The notes: a model not told the origin generated them from the sequence alone. Counted from the stretch's first letter, positions 1 through 5,396 are shown. The stretch is DNA of 5,396 nucleotides from Staphylococcaceae bacterium UBA6286 (GCA_002438305.1 DJUI01000009.1:4530-9925); one strand, 5' to 3'. Translations and numbers: made by a program.

Positions 1-721
1 TAAACCGATTATCACATCATGGGCGAAACATGAAGAAATGCCGATTATCTATCAACAGACGAGAGAAGAACTGGCAAAAGGGCGTCAGGCTTATGTCATC
101 TGTCCACTCATTGAAGCATCTGAAAAGCTTGCTGTTCAAAATACGGTGGCGGTATATGAACAGTTCTGCCAGCAGTTTGGTTTTGAGCGGGTGGGGCTGC
201 TGCACGGTAGAATGACTTCCGAGGAGAAGGATGACGTGATGGACCGTTTCAGCAGACATGAGCTCTCGGTCTTAGTGTCGACAACTGTCGTCGAAGTAGG
301 TGTCAATGTACCAAATGCAACGATGATGATCATTATCGATGCGGAACGATTTGGATTATCTACACTGCACCAGCTGCGCGGCCGTGTTGGTCGGAGTGAC
401 CAACAGAGCTTCTGCGTATTAGTCAGTAATCCATCAACAGAAACGGGAATTGAACGGATGCAGATCATGTGCCAGACGACCGATGGCTTTGTGCTAAGTG
501 AAAAGGATCTCGAGATGCGGGGACCGGGTGATTTCTTCGGTGTCAAGCAGAGCGGTCTGCCGGATTTCAAAGTAGCAGATATAGTGGAGGATTACCGCAT
601 GCTGGAAGTGGCACGTGATGAAGCGGCTGCCATGATACTGAGCGGTGACATCGATAAACCTGAGAATGCCGGACTTAAAAACCGTGTTCAGTTGGAATTG
701 AATGATATGGAAATTGATTGA
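1..721 (+). CDS. recG: ATP-dependent DNA helicase RecG, C-terminal 239 residues (5' end outside window)
   Basis: RecG is a superfamily 2 DNA translocase that remodels stalled replication forks and Holliday junctions. Only the C-terminal part is visible; the first complete codon is at base 2 and the stop is TGA at 719-721. An in-frame ATG at 38 is internal, because the reading frame runs open to the window edge with RecG-like sequence before it ([12 protein letters not shown]). Visible helicase motifs, in order: motif IV region [11 protein letters not shown] (bases 197-229), motif V region around [14 protein letters not shown] (278-319), and motif [10 protein letters not shown] (371-394), whose arginines contact ATP in the family. 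After these comes the RecG-specific TRG segment, with [12 protein letters not shown] (506-541) followed by the helical stretch [14 protein letters not shown]. The C-terminus appears intact, with no frameshift. In staphylococci recG also lies just upstream of fapR. No terminator hairpin is visible between its stop codon and the sortase gene. Confidence 0.96.
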   Translation, partial: KPIITSWAKHEEMPIIYQQTREELAKGRQAYVICPLIEASEKLAVQNTVAVYEQFCQQFGFERVGLLHGRMTSEEKDDVMDRFSRHELSVLVSTTVVEVGVNVPNATMMIIIDAERFGLSTLHQLRGRVGRSDQQSFCVLVSNPSTETGIERMQIMCQTTDGFVLSEKDLEMRGPGDFFGVKQSGLPDFKVADIVEDYRMLEVARDEAAAMILSGDIDKPENAGLKNRVQLELNDMEID

Positions 722-746
722 CAAATAAAAGTAAGCCATGTAATTT
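718..746 (+). promoter_or_regulatory. Candidate sigma-A promoter for the sortase gene, overlapping the recG stop codon
   Basis: A perfect -35 hexamer TTGACA lies at 718-723, and its TGA is the recG stop codon. Exactly 17 bases later comes TAATTT (741-746), a -10 candidate that keeps the two leading bases and the final T of the consensus but matches it at only three of six positions. Transcription would start near 752-755, just ahead of the Shine-Dalgarno sequence at 757-763, giving a very short leader. The -35 and the spacing are strong and the -10 is mediocre, so this is an inference. Co-transcription with recG remains possible. Confidence 0.5.
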
Positions 747-756
747 TGGACTGAAC

Positions 757-763
757 AGGAGGA
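757..763 (+). promoter_or_regulatory. Ribosome binding site that fixes the sortase start
   Basis: AGGAGGA lies 8 bases upstream of the ATG at 772. This decides between that ATG and the in-frame TTG at 718, which has no comparable Shine-Dalgarno sequence and instead forms the first three bases of the putative -35 box. The extra 18 residues read from the TTG would also put a polar, basic stretch ahead of the membrane anchor. Confidence 0.85.
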
Positions 764-771
764 ACGGGCAG

Positions 772-1401
772 ATGAGGAAATTGTTAAGATTTCTCGGCGT
801 TATTTTAATTGCGGGAGCACTCGTTTTGATTTTCTGGCAGGATATACGGGCTTACTTTACCGATCAAGTGAACGATAAAATCATCTCTGCTTATGAGCAG
901 GATGAAACTCCTCAAGTGAGCCACATCGAAAAGTGGATCACAAAAACGGAGCCTGAAAAATTGAAATTGCAGAAAAATATGCTTGGTTATTTGAAAATAC
1001 CCGCAGCTGATATTAATGAGCCGCTGCTTAAAGGTCCAGCTTCTCAGACTAATTTAAGAAACGGGGTCACACTCGTGGAACAAGGGGAGAAACTGACGGA
1101 ACAGAACGTGGCGATTGCCGGCCATCGGGTAGAAGGTGCCGGTATTCGATTCAATTACTTGGACCGTGCTAAAAAAGGCGATCATATCATCATTGTGACG
1201 CGTGACGGTCAGAAGGTTTATCAGATCTATGATATATTCAATGTCAATCCATCTGAAGTCGAAGTGCTGGATGAACATCCAGGTAAGCCGAAGGAATTAA
1301 CACTGATTACTTGTGAGTCATACAATCCGAATACGTTGTTATTTGACAAACGGATGATCGTCAAAGCAAGAATAATCAAAGGTTCATCATCAAACCGCTG
1401 A
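772..1401 (+). CDS. srtA: Class A sortase (SrtA-type transpeptidase), 209 aa
   Basis: A sortase cleaves surface proteins at an LPXTG-type signal and joins them to the peptidoglycan cross-bridge; it works on the outer face of the membrane. Residues 1-6 (MRKLLR) are basic and about 7-22 are hydrophobic, giving an N-terminal anchor with the catalytic domain outside. The catalytic triad is complete: His118 in IAGHRV, Cys181 in TLITCESYN, and Arg194 in DKRMIVKAR. These sit two to three residues from S. aureus SrtA His120, Cys184 and Arg197, and the total length is close to its 206 aa. Positions matching the S. aureus calcium site are acidic or polar too: Glu103, Glu106, Glu110, Asn112 and Glu168, the last in VEVLDEHPG. 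This supports class A, calcium-stimulated type. The gene lies alone between recG and fapR, with a candidate promoter before it and a terminator across its stop codon. Whether it is the only sortase of the cell, and what it anchors, cannot be told from this window. Confidence 0.93.
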   Translation: MRKLLRFLGVILIAGALVLIFWQDIRAYFTDQVNDKIISAYEQDETPQVSHIEKWITKTEPEKLKLQKNMLGYLKIPAADINEPLLKGPASQTNLRNGVTLVEQGEKLTEQNVAIAGHRVEGAGIRFNYLDRAKKGDHIIIVTRDGQKVYQIYDIFNVNPSEVEVLDEHPGKPKELTLITCESYNPNTLLFDKRMIVKARIIKGSSSNR

Positions 1402-1428
1402 AGTGAACGAATCTCTTTAGCGGTTTTT
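1392..1428 (+). terminator. Rho-independent terminator overlapping the sortase stop codon
   Basis: Bases 1392-1403 pair with 1415-1426 to give a 12-bp stem with a single G-U pair (1400/1418) and an 11-base loop. The T run occupies 1424-1428. The core of the stem is AACCGCT/AGCGGTT. The left arm contains the last sortase codons and the TGA at 1399-1401, so a ribosome terminating there would cover part of the stem. It separates the sortase from the fatty-acid operon. Confidence 0.85.
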
Positions 1429-1447
1429 AGTGTAGAACTTCAATCTA

Positions 1448-1465
1448 ATATTGTTTGCACAATAT
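1448..1465. promoter_or_regulatory. 18-bp dyad over the fapR -35 box; operator of unknown regulator (candidate)
   Basis: ATATTGT (1448-1454) and ACAATAT (1459-1465) form a perfect 7-bp inverted repeat around the spacer TTGC. It covers the whole -35 hexamer at 1455-1460. An outer pair, AACTTC (1436-1441) and GAAGTT (1469-1474), flanks it unevenly. Because it lies upstream of the predicted transcription start, it would act as DNA rather than as RNA in fapR transcripts. The sequence differs from the FapR half-site, and I do not recognise the regulator. It could also be a chance palindrome in A+T-rich DNA. Confidence 0.4.
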
Positions 1466-1483
1466 ATCGAAGTTGTTTATACT
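1455..1483 (+). promoter_or_regulatory. Sigma-A promoter of the fapR-plsX-fabD-fabG(-acpP) operon
   Basis: The -35 is TTGCAC (1455-1460), the spacer is exactly 17 bases and the -10 is TATACT (1478-1483), matching the consensus at four and five of six positions. Transcription is predicted to start near 1490. The promoter follows the sortase terminator, and its -10 overlaps an outer FapR half-site while the main operator begins just after the start point. This layout fits repression by FapR. Confidence 0.8.
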
Positions 1484-1494
1484 AAGTACAAGTA

Positions 1495-1511
1495 TTAGTA
1501 CCAACTACTAA
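1495..1511. promoter_or_regulatory. FapR operator
   Basis: TTAGTA (1495-1500), five bases CCAAC, then TACTAA (1506-1511): a perfect 6-5-6 inverted repeat of the kind FapR recognises in Bacillus and Staphylococcus. It lies about 5-20 bases downstream of the predicted start site and 17 bases upstream of the fapR start codon. A third matching half-site, TACTAA, is at 1480-1485 inside the -10 region, so a second dimer could also bind. FapR bound here would block RNA polymerase, and malonyl-CoA would release it. Confidence 0.88.
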
Positions 1512-1527
1512 GACAGGATTTGAAAAG

Positions 1528-2100
1528 ATGACAAAACTTACAAAAACAGAACGTCAGCAGCGTCTTCAGGCAATATTGAACGATAATCCTTTTTTGACGG
1601 ATGAAGCATTGAGTCAGACATTCAATGTCAGCATCCAGACGATACGGCTGGATAGACTCGAAAGAAATATTCCTGAACTGCGGGAACGTATAAAGGACGT
1701 AGCTTATCAAAACCGAGATGAAGTAAAGGCGCTTCCGATTGATGAAGTCATTGGAGAAATCATTGAGCTGCAGCTTGATAAAATAGCCATCTCTATAATG
1801 GATATTCAGGAAGATCATGTGTTTCATCGCAACAAAATCGCCAGAGGACACTTCTTGTTTGCTCAGGCGAACTCGTTATGTGTGGCATTGATGGATGATG
1901 AATTTGCTTTGACCGCAAAAAGTGAAGTGACATTCGTTAAACCTGTAAAGTTGAGTGATAGAGTCATCACTAAAGCGACAATGGTCGATAAGAAAAATAA
2001 TAGAGCGGTCATCGAAGTCGTCAGCACAGTGAAGCAGCGGATTGTGTTTACAGGCCTATTTGAAATGTATTATGTGAGTGAAGGTGAAAATAATGGTTAA
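1528..2100 (+). CDS. fapR: FapR, malonyl-CoA-responsive repressor of fatty-acid and phospholipid synthesis genes, 190 aa
   Basis: FapR represses lipid synthesis genes and leaves its operator when it binds malonyl-CoA, the committed precursor. Residues about 5-45 form a DeoR-like helix-turn-helix, with [22 protein letters not shown] as its core, followed by a linker helix containing IPELRERIK. Residues about 70-185 form the hot-dog fold effector domain, with the ligand-pocket stretch [19 protein letters not shown]. Phe99, Arg106, Gly107 and Asn115 lie at the positions I recall as effector-pocket residues in B. subtilis FapR. Length is normal for the family (about 185-190 aa). AGGA at 1515-1518 precedes the ATG by 9 bases, a moderate ribosome site. 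The gene's own operator lies 17 bases upstream, so autoregulation is expected. Its last 8 bases overlap plsX, which suggests translational coupling. Confidence 0.96.
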   Translation: MTKLTKTERQQRLQAILNDNPFLTDEALSQTFNVSIQTIRLDRLERNIPELRERIKDVAYQNRDEVKALPIDEVIGEIIELQLDKIAISIMDIQEDHVFHRNKIARGHFLFAQANSLCVALMDDEFALTAKSEVTFVKPVKLSDRVITKATMVDKKNNRAVIEVVSTVKQRIVFTGLFEMYYVSEGENNG

Positions 2101-3076
2101 GATTGCTGTTGATATGATGGGTGGAGACAATGCGCCTGATATCGTATTAGAAGGAATTCAGATGGTTCTGGATGAATATGATGATGTAGAGATTCTACTC
2201 TTTGGTGATGAGCAGCTGTTTACATTGAATCATGATCGTATTCAATTCCATCACTGTACTGAAAAGATTGAAATGGATGATGAACCGGTACGTGCCATCC
2301 GCCGGAAGAAAGATGCTTCAATGGTACGAATGGCAGAAGCGGTGAAATATGGTGAAGCGGATGCCTGTGTGTCTGCCGGCAATACAGGGGCACTGATGTC
2401 AACGGGACTATTCATTGTCGGCCGTTTACCTGGCGTCGATAGACCGGCGCTTGCATTGACGCTTCCTACAGTCGATGACAAAGGGTTTATTTTACTTGAT
2501 ATGGGGGCTAACGCTGATGCGAAGCCTGAACATCTTGAGCAGTATGCCTTGATGGGTAATATATATGCACAGATTATCCGTAAGATAGAACAGCCGACAG
2601 TCGGTCTATTGAATATCGGTACGGAAGACAAAAAAGGGAATAGTTTAACTCGACATACTTACCAGTTATTAACAGAGACTGAGCAGTTGAATTTCATAGG
2701 TAATGTTGAAGCGAAAGATCTGTTGTTTTCAACAGCCGATGTAGTCGTCACAGATGGTTTCACCGGTAATATGGTGCTCAAATCACTCGAAGGGACTGCG
2801 AACAGTATTTTCAAAATGCTGAAGCAGCAGATGACGAAAAATCTCAAAAATAAACTGGCAGCCGGTGTGCTGAAAAAAGATATGGGTATCGTCAAAGACA
2901 AAATGGACTATTCTGAGTACGGAGGTGCTGTCCTGTTCGGATTAAATGGTATTGTCATTAAAGCACACGGCTCCTCCAACGGCAGAGCATTTTTCAATGC
3001 ACTGCGTCAGGCGAAGGAAACAGTTGAAATGAATGTACTAGAAACGATGAAACGAGAGGTTGGTCATAATGACTAA
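2093..3076 (+). CDS. plsX: PlsX, acyl-ACP:phosphate acyltransferase, 327 aa
   Basis: PlsX converts acyl-ACP and inorganic phosphate into acyl-phosphate, which PlsY then uses to acylate glycerol-3-phosphate. This is the first step from fatty acids into membrane lipid in most Gram-positive bacteria. It is a cytoplasmic enzyme that associates peripherally with the membrane. Family landmarks in order: [10 protein letters not shown] near residues 6-15, [12 protein letters not shown] (94-105), LPTV (124-127), LLDMGAN (134-140), GLLNIGTE (171-178), [19 protein letters not shown] (216-234) and the C-terminal [21 protein letters not shown] (276-296). Length is typical for the family. I chose ATG 2093 because it gives the usual N-terminus (M-x-KIAVDxMGGDNAP) and follows AAGGTG (2081-2086) at 6 bases; an in-frame GTG at 2078 would add only five residues. 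It overlaps fapR by 8 bases (ATGGTTAA) and fabD by 8. Confidence 0.96.
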   Translation: MVKIAVDMMGGDNAPDIVLEGIQMVLDEYDDVEILLFGDEQLFTLNHDRIQFHHCTEKIEMDDEPVRAIRRKKDASMVRMAEAVKYGEADACVSAGNTGALMSTGLFIVGRLPGVDRPALALTLPTVDDKGFILLDMGANADAKPEHLEQYALMGNIYAQIIRKIEQPTVGLLNIGTEDKKGNSLTRHTYQLLTETEQLNFIGNVEAKDLLFSTADVVVTDGFTGNMVLKSLEGTANSIFKMLKQQMTKNLKNKLAAGVLKKDMGIVKDKMDYSEYGGAVLFGLNGIVIKAHGSSNGRAFFNALRQAKETVEMNVLETMKREVGHND

Positions 3077-3986
3077 ACGTGCGTTATTATTCCCTGGACA
3101 AGGGGCTCAAAAACTAGGAATGGCTCAAGATTTGTATGAAGAGCTCCCATCAGCACATGACTATTTGGATACACTGAATGCAGCACTTCCATTTGACATG
3201 CTGCACTTGATGTTCAATGACGAGGAGCAGCTTGGGTTGACTCAGTATACGCAGCCGGCCATAGTCAGTCATAGTACTGCTGTATTGAATGAACTGTCTA
3301 TAGATTATGATTATACAATCGGACACAGCTTAGGTGAATATGCGGCGCTTGCAGCAAGTCACGTGATTTCAGCTGATGACGCAGTAAAGATTGTCGCGAA
3401 GCGGGGAGAATTGATGGCAACAGCTTTTCCTAGAGGCACGGGGTCCATGGCTGCTGTACTCGGCATGACTGTCGATGAAGTGTCAGCTATCTGCAAACAG
3501 ATCTCAACTGATGAATTGACAGTCGAACCTGCCAACTTAAACTGTCCGGGGCAGATAGTTGTTTCAGGTCATCAAGAGAAAATTGATGAGCTTGTCCGTG
3601 ACGGAAAGACATTAGGCGCAAAACGCGTACTGCCGCTCAATGTATCAGGGCCGTTCCACTCATCAATGATGCAGGTGATCAGCGATGAATTTTCAGCATT
3701 TCTTGATCAGTTTGAATTTAACGATGCAAAAGTTCCGGTCGTGCAGAACACAACAGCACAGGCAGTGACAAACAAGGATGAGATTAAACAGCAGCTGATC
3801 AGACAGTTGTATTCACCCGTCCGTTTTGAAGAGTCTATTCGCTTCTTGCTGGACCAAGGTGTAACAGAATTCATTGAATTAGGGCCGAACAAAGTATTGT
3901 CAGGACTCATCAAAAAAATTAATCGTGATGTCACCATCACTGCTATCGGAACGGTAGATGAAATCAAGGAGTGGAATAAACAATGA
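3069..3986 (+). CDS. fabD: FabD, malonyl-CoA:ACP transacylase, 305 aa
   Basis: FabD moves the malonyl group from malonyl-CoA to the phosphopantetheine arm of acyl carrier protein, supplying the extender unit for type II fatty acid synthesis in the cytoplasm. The N-terminal FPGQGAQ (residues 8-14) includes the oxyanion-hole glutamine Gln11. GHSLGE (85-90) holds the nucleophile Ser87, Arg112 in AKRGELM should bind the malonyl carboxylate, and GPFHSSMM (194-201) carries the catalytic partner His197. [10 protein letters not shown] near 246-255 matches the conserved C-terminal glutamine region. All expected catalytic residues are present and the length is normal. ATG 3069 is preceded by AGAGGT (3055-3060) at 8 bases; an in-frame TTG at 3060 overlaps that site and is unlikely to be used. 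It overlaps plsX by 8 bases (ATGACTAA) and fabG by 4 (ATGA), consistent with coupled translation. Confidence 0.96.
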   Translation: MTKRALLFPGQGAQKLGMAQDLYEELPSAHDYLDTLNAALPFDMLHLMFNDEEQLGLTQYTQPAIVSHSTAVLNELSIDYDYTIGHSLGEYAALAASHVISADDAVKIVAKRGELMATAFPRGTGSMAAVLGMTVDEVSAICKQISTDELTVEPANLNCPGQIVVSGHQEKIDELVRDGKTLGAKRVLPLNVSGPFHSSMMQVISDEFSAFLDQFEFNDAKVPVVQNTTAQAVTNKDEIKQQLIRQLYSPVRFEESIRFLLDQGVTEFIELGPNKVLSGLIKKINRDVTITAIGTVDEIKEWNKQ

Positions 3987-4717
3987 CAACAGCACTAGTT
4001 ACAGGAGCGTCCAGAGGAATCGGTCGTGCCATCGCACTGCAGCTGGCAGAGGATGGGTTCGATATTGTCGTTAATTATGCCGGCAGTAAAGATAAGGCAG
4101 AAGAAGTAGTGAATGAAATCAAATCACTTGGGCGGGAAGCAGTTGCCATTCAAGCTGATGTCGCGGTCAAAGACGAAGTGACCAGCATGGTCAAGACAAC
4201 GATTGAGATATTTGGAACTATTGACTGTGTCGTTAACAATGCAGGGATAACACGTGACAATTTAATGATGCGCATGAAGCAGGACGAGTGGAGTGACGTC
4301 ATCAATACGAACTTAACCGGCGTATTCAATGTCGTTCAAGGCGTGACGCGACAGCTCTTAAAGCAGCGTAGTGGTACAATTATTAACATCAGCAGTGTCG
4401 TCGGTACAATCGGAAACGCTGGACAGGCAAACTATGTAGCTGCAAAAGCAGGGGTTGAAGGTTTGACAAAGACATTTGCTCGAGAACTTGCGTCTCGTCA
4501 TATTACTGTCAATGCCATCGCGCCAGGATTTATTGTCTCAGATATGACTGATCAGCTGAATGATGACATTCAATCAGCGATGAAGACACAGATTCCACTT
4601 GGAACTTTCGGTACTGTGGAAGATGTGGCATATGCTGCTAGCTTTTTAGCGTCTGATAAGGCAAAATATATAACGGGGCAGACATTACATGTCAATGGCG
4701 GCATGGTTATGAACTAA
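3983..4717 (+). CDS. fabG: FabG, 3-oxoacyl-ACP reductase (NADPH), 244 aa
   Basis: FabG reduces 3-ketoacyl-ACP to 3-hydroxyacyl-ACP with NADPH, the first reduction of each elongation round. It is a short-chain dehydrogenase/reductase with a Rossmann fold and is normally a tetramer. The cofactor loop is TGASRGIG (residues 7-14), followed by Asp59-Val60 in QADV and NNAG (85-88). The catalytic set is complete: Asn110 (INTNLTG), Ser138 (NISSVVG), Tyr151 and Lys155 (YVAAK). Numbering and length are the same as E. coli FabG. The C-terminus [14 protein letters not shown] is typical. AAGGAG at 3966-3971, inside the end of fabD, serves the ATG at 3983, and the start overlaps the fabD stop by 4 bases. 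Many SDR enzymes look similar, but the position between fabD and acpP makes FabG secure. Confidence 0.96.
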   Translation: MTTALVTGASRGIGRAIALQLAEDGFDIVVNYAGSKDKAEEVVNEIKSLGREAVAIQADVAVKDEVTSMVKTTIEIFGTIDCVVNNAGITRDNLMMRMKQDEWSDVINTNLTGVFNVVQGVTRQLLKQRSGTIINISSVVGTIGNAGQANYVAAKAGVEGLTKTFARELASRHITVNAIAPGFIVSDMTDQLNDDIQSAMKTQIPLGTFGTVEDVAYAASFLASDKAKYITGQTLHVNGGMVMN

Positions 4718-4735
4718 TGGCCGGTCATTCATTTG

Positions 4736-4745
4736 AAGGAGGTGA
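4736..4745 (+). promoter_or_regulatory. Perfect Shine-Dalgarno sequence that fixes the acpP start
   Basis: AAGGAGGTGA is fully complementary to the 3' end of Firmicute 16S rRNA, and its AGGAGG core lies 7 bases before the ATG at 4750. It rules out the in-frame ATG at 4717, which overlaps the fabG stop as TAATG and has no good ribosome site. The strength of the site fits the very high cellular demand for acyl carrier protein relative to the other genes of the operon. Confidence 0.9.
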
Positions 4746-4749
4746 GATC

Positions 4750-4983
4750 ATGGCAAACTTCGATAAAGTTAAAGAAATCATCGTCGACCGTTTAGGTGTT
4801 GATGCTGAAAAAGTAACTCCTGAAGCTTCTTTCAAAGATGATTTAGGTGCTGATTCATTGGATATCGCTGAATTAGTAATGGAATTAGAAGATGAATTCG
4901 GTATGGAAATTCCTGATGAGGAAGCAGAGAAAATCAACACAGTTGGTGACGCTGTATCATACATCGAGTCATTAAATAAATAA
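4750..4983 (+). CDS. acpP: Acyl carrier protein, 77 aa
   Basis: This small acidic four-helix protein carries growing acyl chains on a 4'-phosphopantetheine arm through fatty acid synthesis and hands them to PlsX. The attachment site is Ser36 in [19 protein letters not shown] (residues 30-48), the standard ACP signature. The C-terminal half ([20 protein letters not shown]) is also typical, and the length matches the usual 75-80 aa. By eye its codons look more restricted (GAA, GAT and TTA dominate) than in the neighbouring genes, consistent with high expression. It begins 32 bases after the fabG stop with no promoter or terminator visible between them, so it is probably co-transcribed with the FapR-controlled genes. 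Two terminators follow its stop codon. Confidence 0.97.
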   Translation: MANFDKVKEIIVDRLGVDAEKVTPEASFKDDLGADSLDIAELVMELEDEFGMEIPDEEAEKINTVGDAVSYIESLNK

Positions 4984-5000
4984 TCGGACCGCCGATTTTT
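4982..5000 (+). terminator. Short hairpin with T run immediately after acpP (weak terminator)
   Basis: AATCGG (4982-4987) pairs with CCGATT (4992-4997) around the 4-base loop ACCG, and five Ts occupy 4996-5000. The stem is only 6 bp with three G-C pairs and begins within the acpP stop codon. Alone it would probably be a leaky terminator or a 3'-end protector; a stronger one follows directly. Confidence 0.6.
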
Positions 5001-5042
5001 ACGCCTTGAGAGCTTCCAGATGGAGGCAGCAAGGTGTTTTTT
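5001..5042 (+). terminator. Strong two-part terminator hairpin closing the fatty-acid operon
   Basis: ACGCCTTG (5001-5008) pairs with CAAGGTGT (5030-5037), 8 bp with one G-U pair. Inside, GCTTCC (5012-5017) pairs with GGAGGC (5022-5027) around the loop AGAT, also with one G-U pair. A small internal loop (AGA opposite AG) separates the two stems. Six Ts follow at 5037-5042. This is a good intrinsic terminator and implies that rnc needs its own promoter or some readthrough. Confidence 0.85.
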
Positions 5043-5043
5043 A

Positions 5044-5074
5044 ATGCTGCACACTGAACAGCATGAAATCATGC
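5044..5074. repeat. Two overlapping, mutually exclusive inverted repeats upstream of rnc
   Basis: ATGCTG (5044-5049) and CAGCAT (5059-5064) form a perfect 6-bp inverted repeat with a 9-base loop. GCATGA (5061-5066) and TCATGC (5069-5074) form a second perfect one with a 2-base centre, which as RNA would close as a 5-bp stem with loop AAAT. They share bases 5061-5064, so only one can fold at a time. No T run directly follows either hairpin. They may be operator DNA, a leader structure in readthrough transcripts, or chance. Confidence 0.4.
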
Positions 5075-5093
5075 GGTCATTCATCATTTTTGC

Positions 5094-5122
5094 TTTTTTT
5101 TCACAGCTGGATGACGTAAAAT
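5094..5122 (+). promoter_or_regulatory. Weak candidate promoter for rnc
   Basis: TAAAAT (5117-5122) is a good -10 hexamer, but the -35 at 17-base spacing is only TTTTTT (5094-5099), within an 8-base T run. A better -35, TTGCTT at 5090-5095, would need a spacer of 21 bases, which is too long. The start would be near 5128-5130, about 20 bases ahead of the start codon. A 5-bp dyad (ATGAC 5111-5115, GTCAT 5126-5130) brackets the -10. A promoter is expected here because of the terminators upstream. Confidence 0.4.
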
Positions 5123-5148
5123 GAAGTCATGAACAATGGAGGTAACAG

Positions 5149-5396
5149 ATGAGTAAAAAACAAGTTGTACTTAAAGATTTTCACGAACGTCTTGCAGTCA
5201 AAATGGATGAACTTAATATTAAACCGCGCAATCTGAAGCTCTATGAACAAGCATTCTCGCATTCAAGTTTCATCAATGACTTCAAGATGGAAAAATTAAT
5301 GGATAATGAACGTCTGGAATTTTTAGGCGATGCGGTGTTAGAATTGGTGGTTTCTCAATATTTATTCCGCGAGCATAGCGATATGCCAGAGGGTAA
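5149..5396 (+). CDS. rnc: Ribonuclease III, N-terminal 82 residues (3' end outside window)
   Basis: RNase III cuts double-stranded RNA, for example in rRNA precursors, structured leaders and antisense pairs. The visible part contains the family signature [21 protein letters not shown] (residues 53-73), with the conserved acidic residues Glu54, Glu57 and Asp61 at the same spacing as Glu38, Glu41 and Asp45 of E. coli. [11 protein letters not shown] (35-45) is the typical preceding helix. The rest of the nuclease domain and the dsRNA-binding domain lie beyond the window. The start ATG at 5149 is preceded by GGAGGT (5138-5143) at 5 bases. The reading frame stays open to the end. acpP-rnc adjacency is normal in Firmicutes, and smc and ftsY usually follow. 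Confidence 0.95.
   Translation, partial: MSKKQVVLKDFHERLAVKMDELNIKPRNLKLYEQAFSHSSFINDFKMEKLMDNERLEFLGDAVLELVVSQYLFREHSDMPEG

Noticed and set aside
136..570. 144-codon minus-strand reading frame opposite recG
   Set aside because: It lies entirely antisense to conserved RecG motifs, and its translation shows no recognisable domain. It is a shadow frame.
718..771. Upstream TTG start for the sortase (227-residue form)
   Set aside because: No Shine-Dalgarno sequence precedes it, it overlaps the recG stop and a -35-like hexamer, and ATG 772 has AGGAGGA at good spacing followed directly by the expected basic-hydrophobic anchor.
1402..1527. Riboswitch or small RNA in the srtA-fapR gap
   Set aside because: The predicted transcription start near 1490 leaves under 40 bases of leader, filled by the FapR operator. 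The larger dyad lies upstream of the start and overlaps the -35.
1495..1851. 118-codon minus-strand reading frame opposite fapR
   Set aside because: It is antisense to the FapR DNA-binding domain, its end runs through the FapR operator, and I see no family resemblance.
2251..2631. 126-codon minus-strand reading frame opposite plsX
   Set aside because: It is a shadow of conserved PlsX motifs ([23 protein letters not shown]) with no ribosome site or domain of its own.
4870..4880. TTAGTA inside acpP as a second FapR site
   Set aside because: It is a single half-site in conserved coding sequence without a matching TACTAA partner.
4725..5087. 120-codon minus-strand reading frame opposite acpP and its terminators
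   Set aside because: It covers highly conserved ACP codons on the other strand and crosses two terminator hairpins. There is no support for a gene.
1..5396. Phage, transposon, CRISPR, toxin-antitoxin or other defence system
   Set aside because: Every sizeable + strand frame is a recognised housekeeping gene, and the gaps are short and explained by promoters and terminators. I saw no terminal repeats, spacer arrays or integrase-like sequence.

Overview
The window reads as a chromosomal housekeeping locus of a Firmicute in the family Staphylococcaceae. The gene order recG - fapR - plsX - fabD - fabG - acpP - rnc is the one known from staphylococci and their relatives. The acyl carrier protein and the RNase III N-terminus also look staphylococcal, judged from memory rather than from a search. 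Base composition is around 40 % G+C in the three lines I counted, higher than S. aureus, so a Macrococcus-, Jeotgalicoccus- or Salinicoccus-type relative is possible. I cannot name a genus. All genes are on the + strand, and I see no mobile element, CRISPR array, tRNA or rRNA.

Layout. Bases 1-721 hold the 3' end of recG (replication-fork repair helicase). Bases 772-1401 hold a class A sortase that I would not have expected here. It has a candidate promoter of its own overlapping the recG stop codon, and a strong intrinsic terminator folded over its own stop codon. Bases 1402-1527 are a regulatory region with a good sigma-A promoter, a textbook FapR operator just downstream of the predicted start site, and an unassigned 18-bp dyad lying over the -35 box.

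Bases 1528-4983 are the fatty-acid/phospholipid operon. fapR encodes the malonyl-CoA-sensing repressor, plsX the acyl-ACP:phosphate acyltransferase, fabD the malonyl-CoA:ACP transacylase, fabG the 3-ketoacyl-ACP reductase and acpP the acyl carrier protein. The first four genes overlap one another by 8, 8 and 4 bases. acpP follows after a short gap with a perfect Shine-Dalgarno sequence. Two consecutive terminators follow acpP, then a hairpin-rich leader, and then the 5' end of rnc (RNase III), which is cut by the window edge.

How the genes work together: FabD loads malonyl groups onto AcpP, FabG carries out the first reduction of each elongation cycle, and PlsX diverts finished acyl-ACP into phosphatidic acid synthesis. 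FapR represses the set through the operator ahead of its own gene and lets go when malonyl-CoA rises. The sortase (surface-protein anchoring), RecG and RNase III are neighbours rather than pathway members.

I found no clearly new biological system. The points most worth a second look are the self-contained sortase unit between recG and fapR, and the extra dyad over the fapR -35 box.
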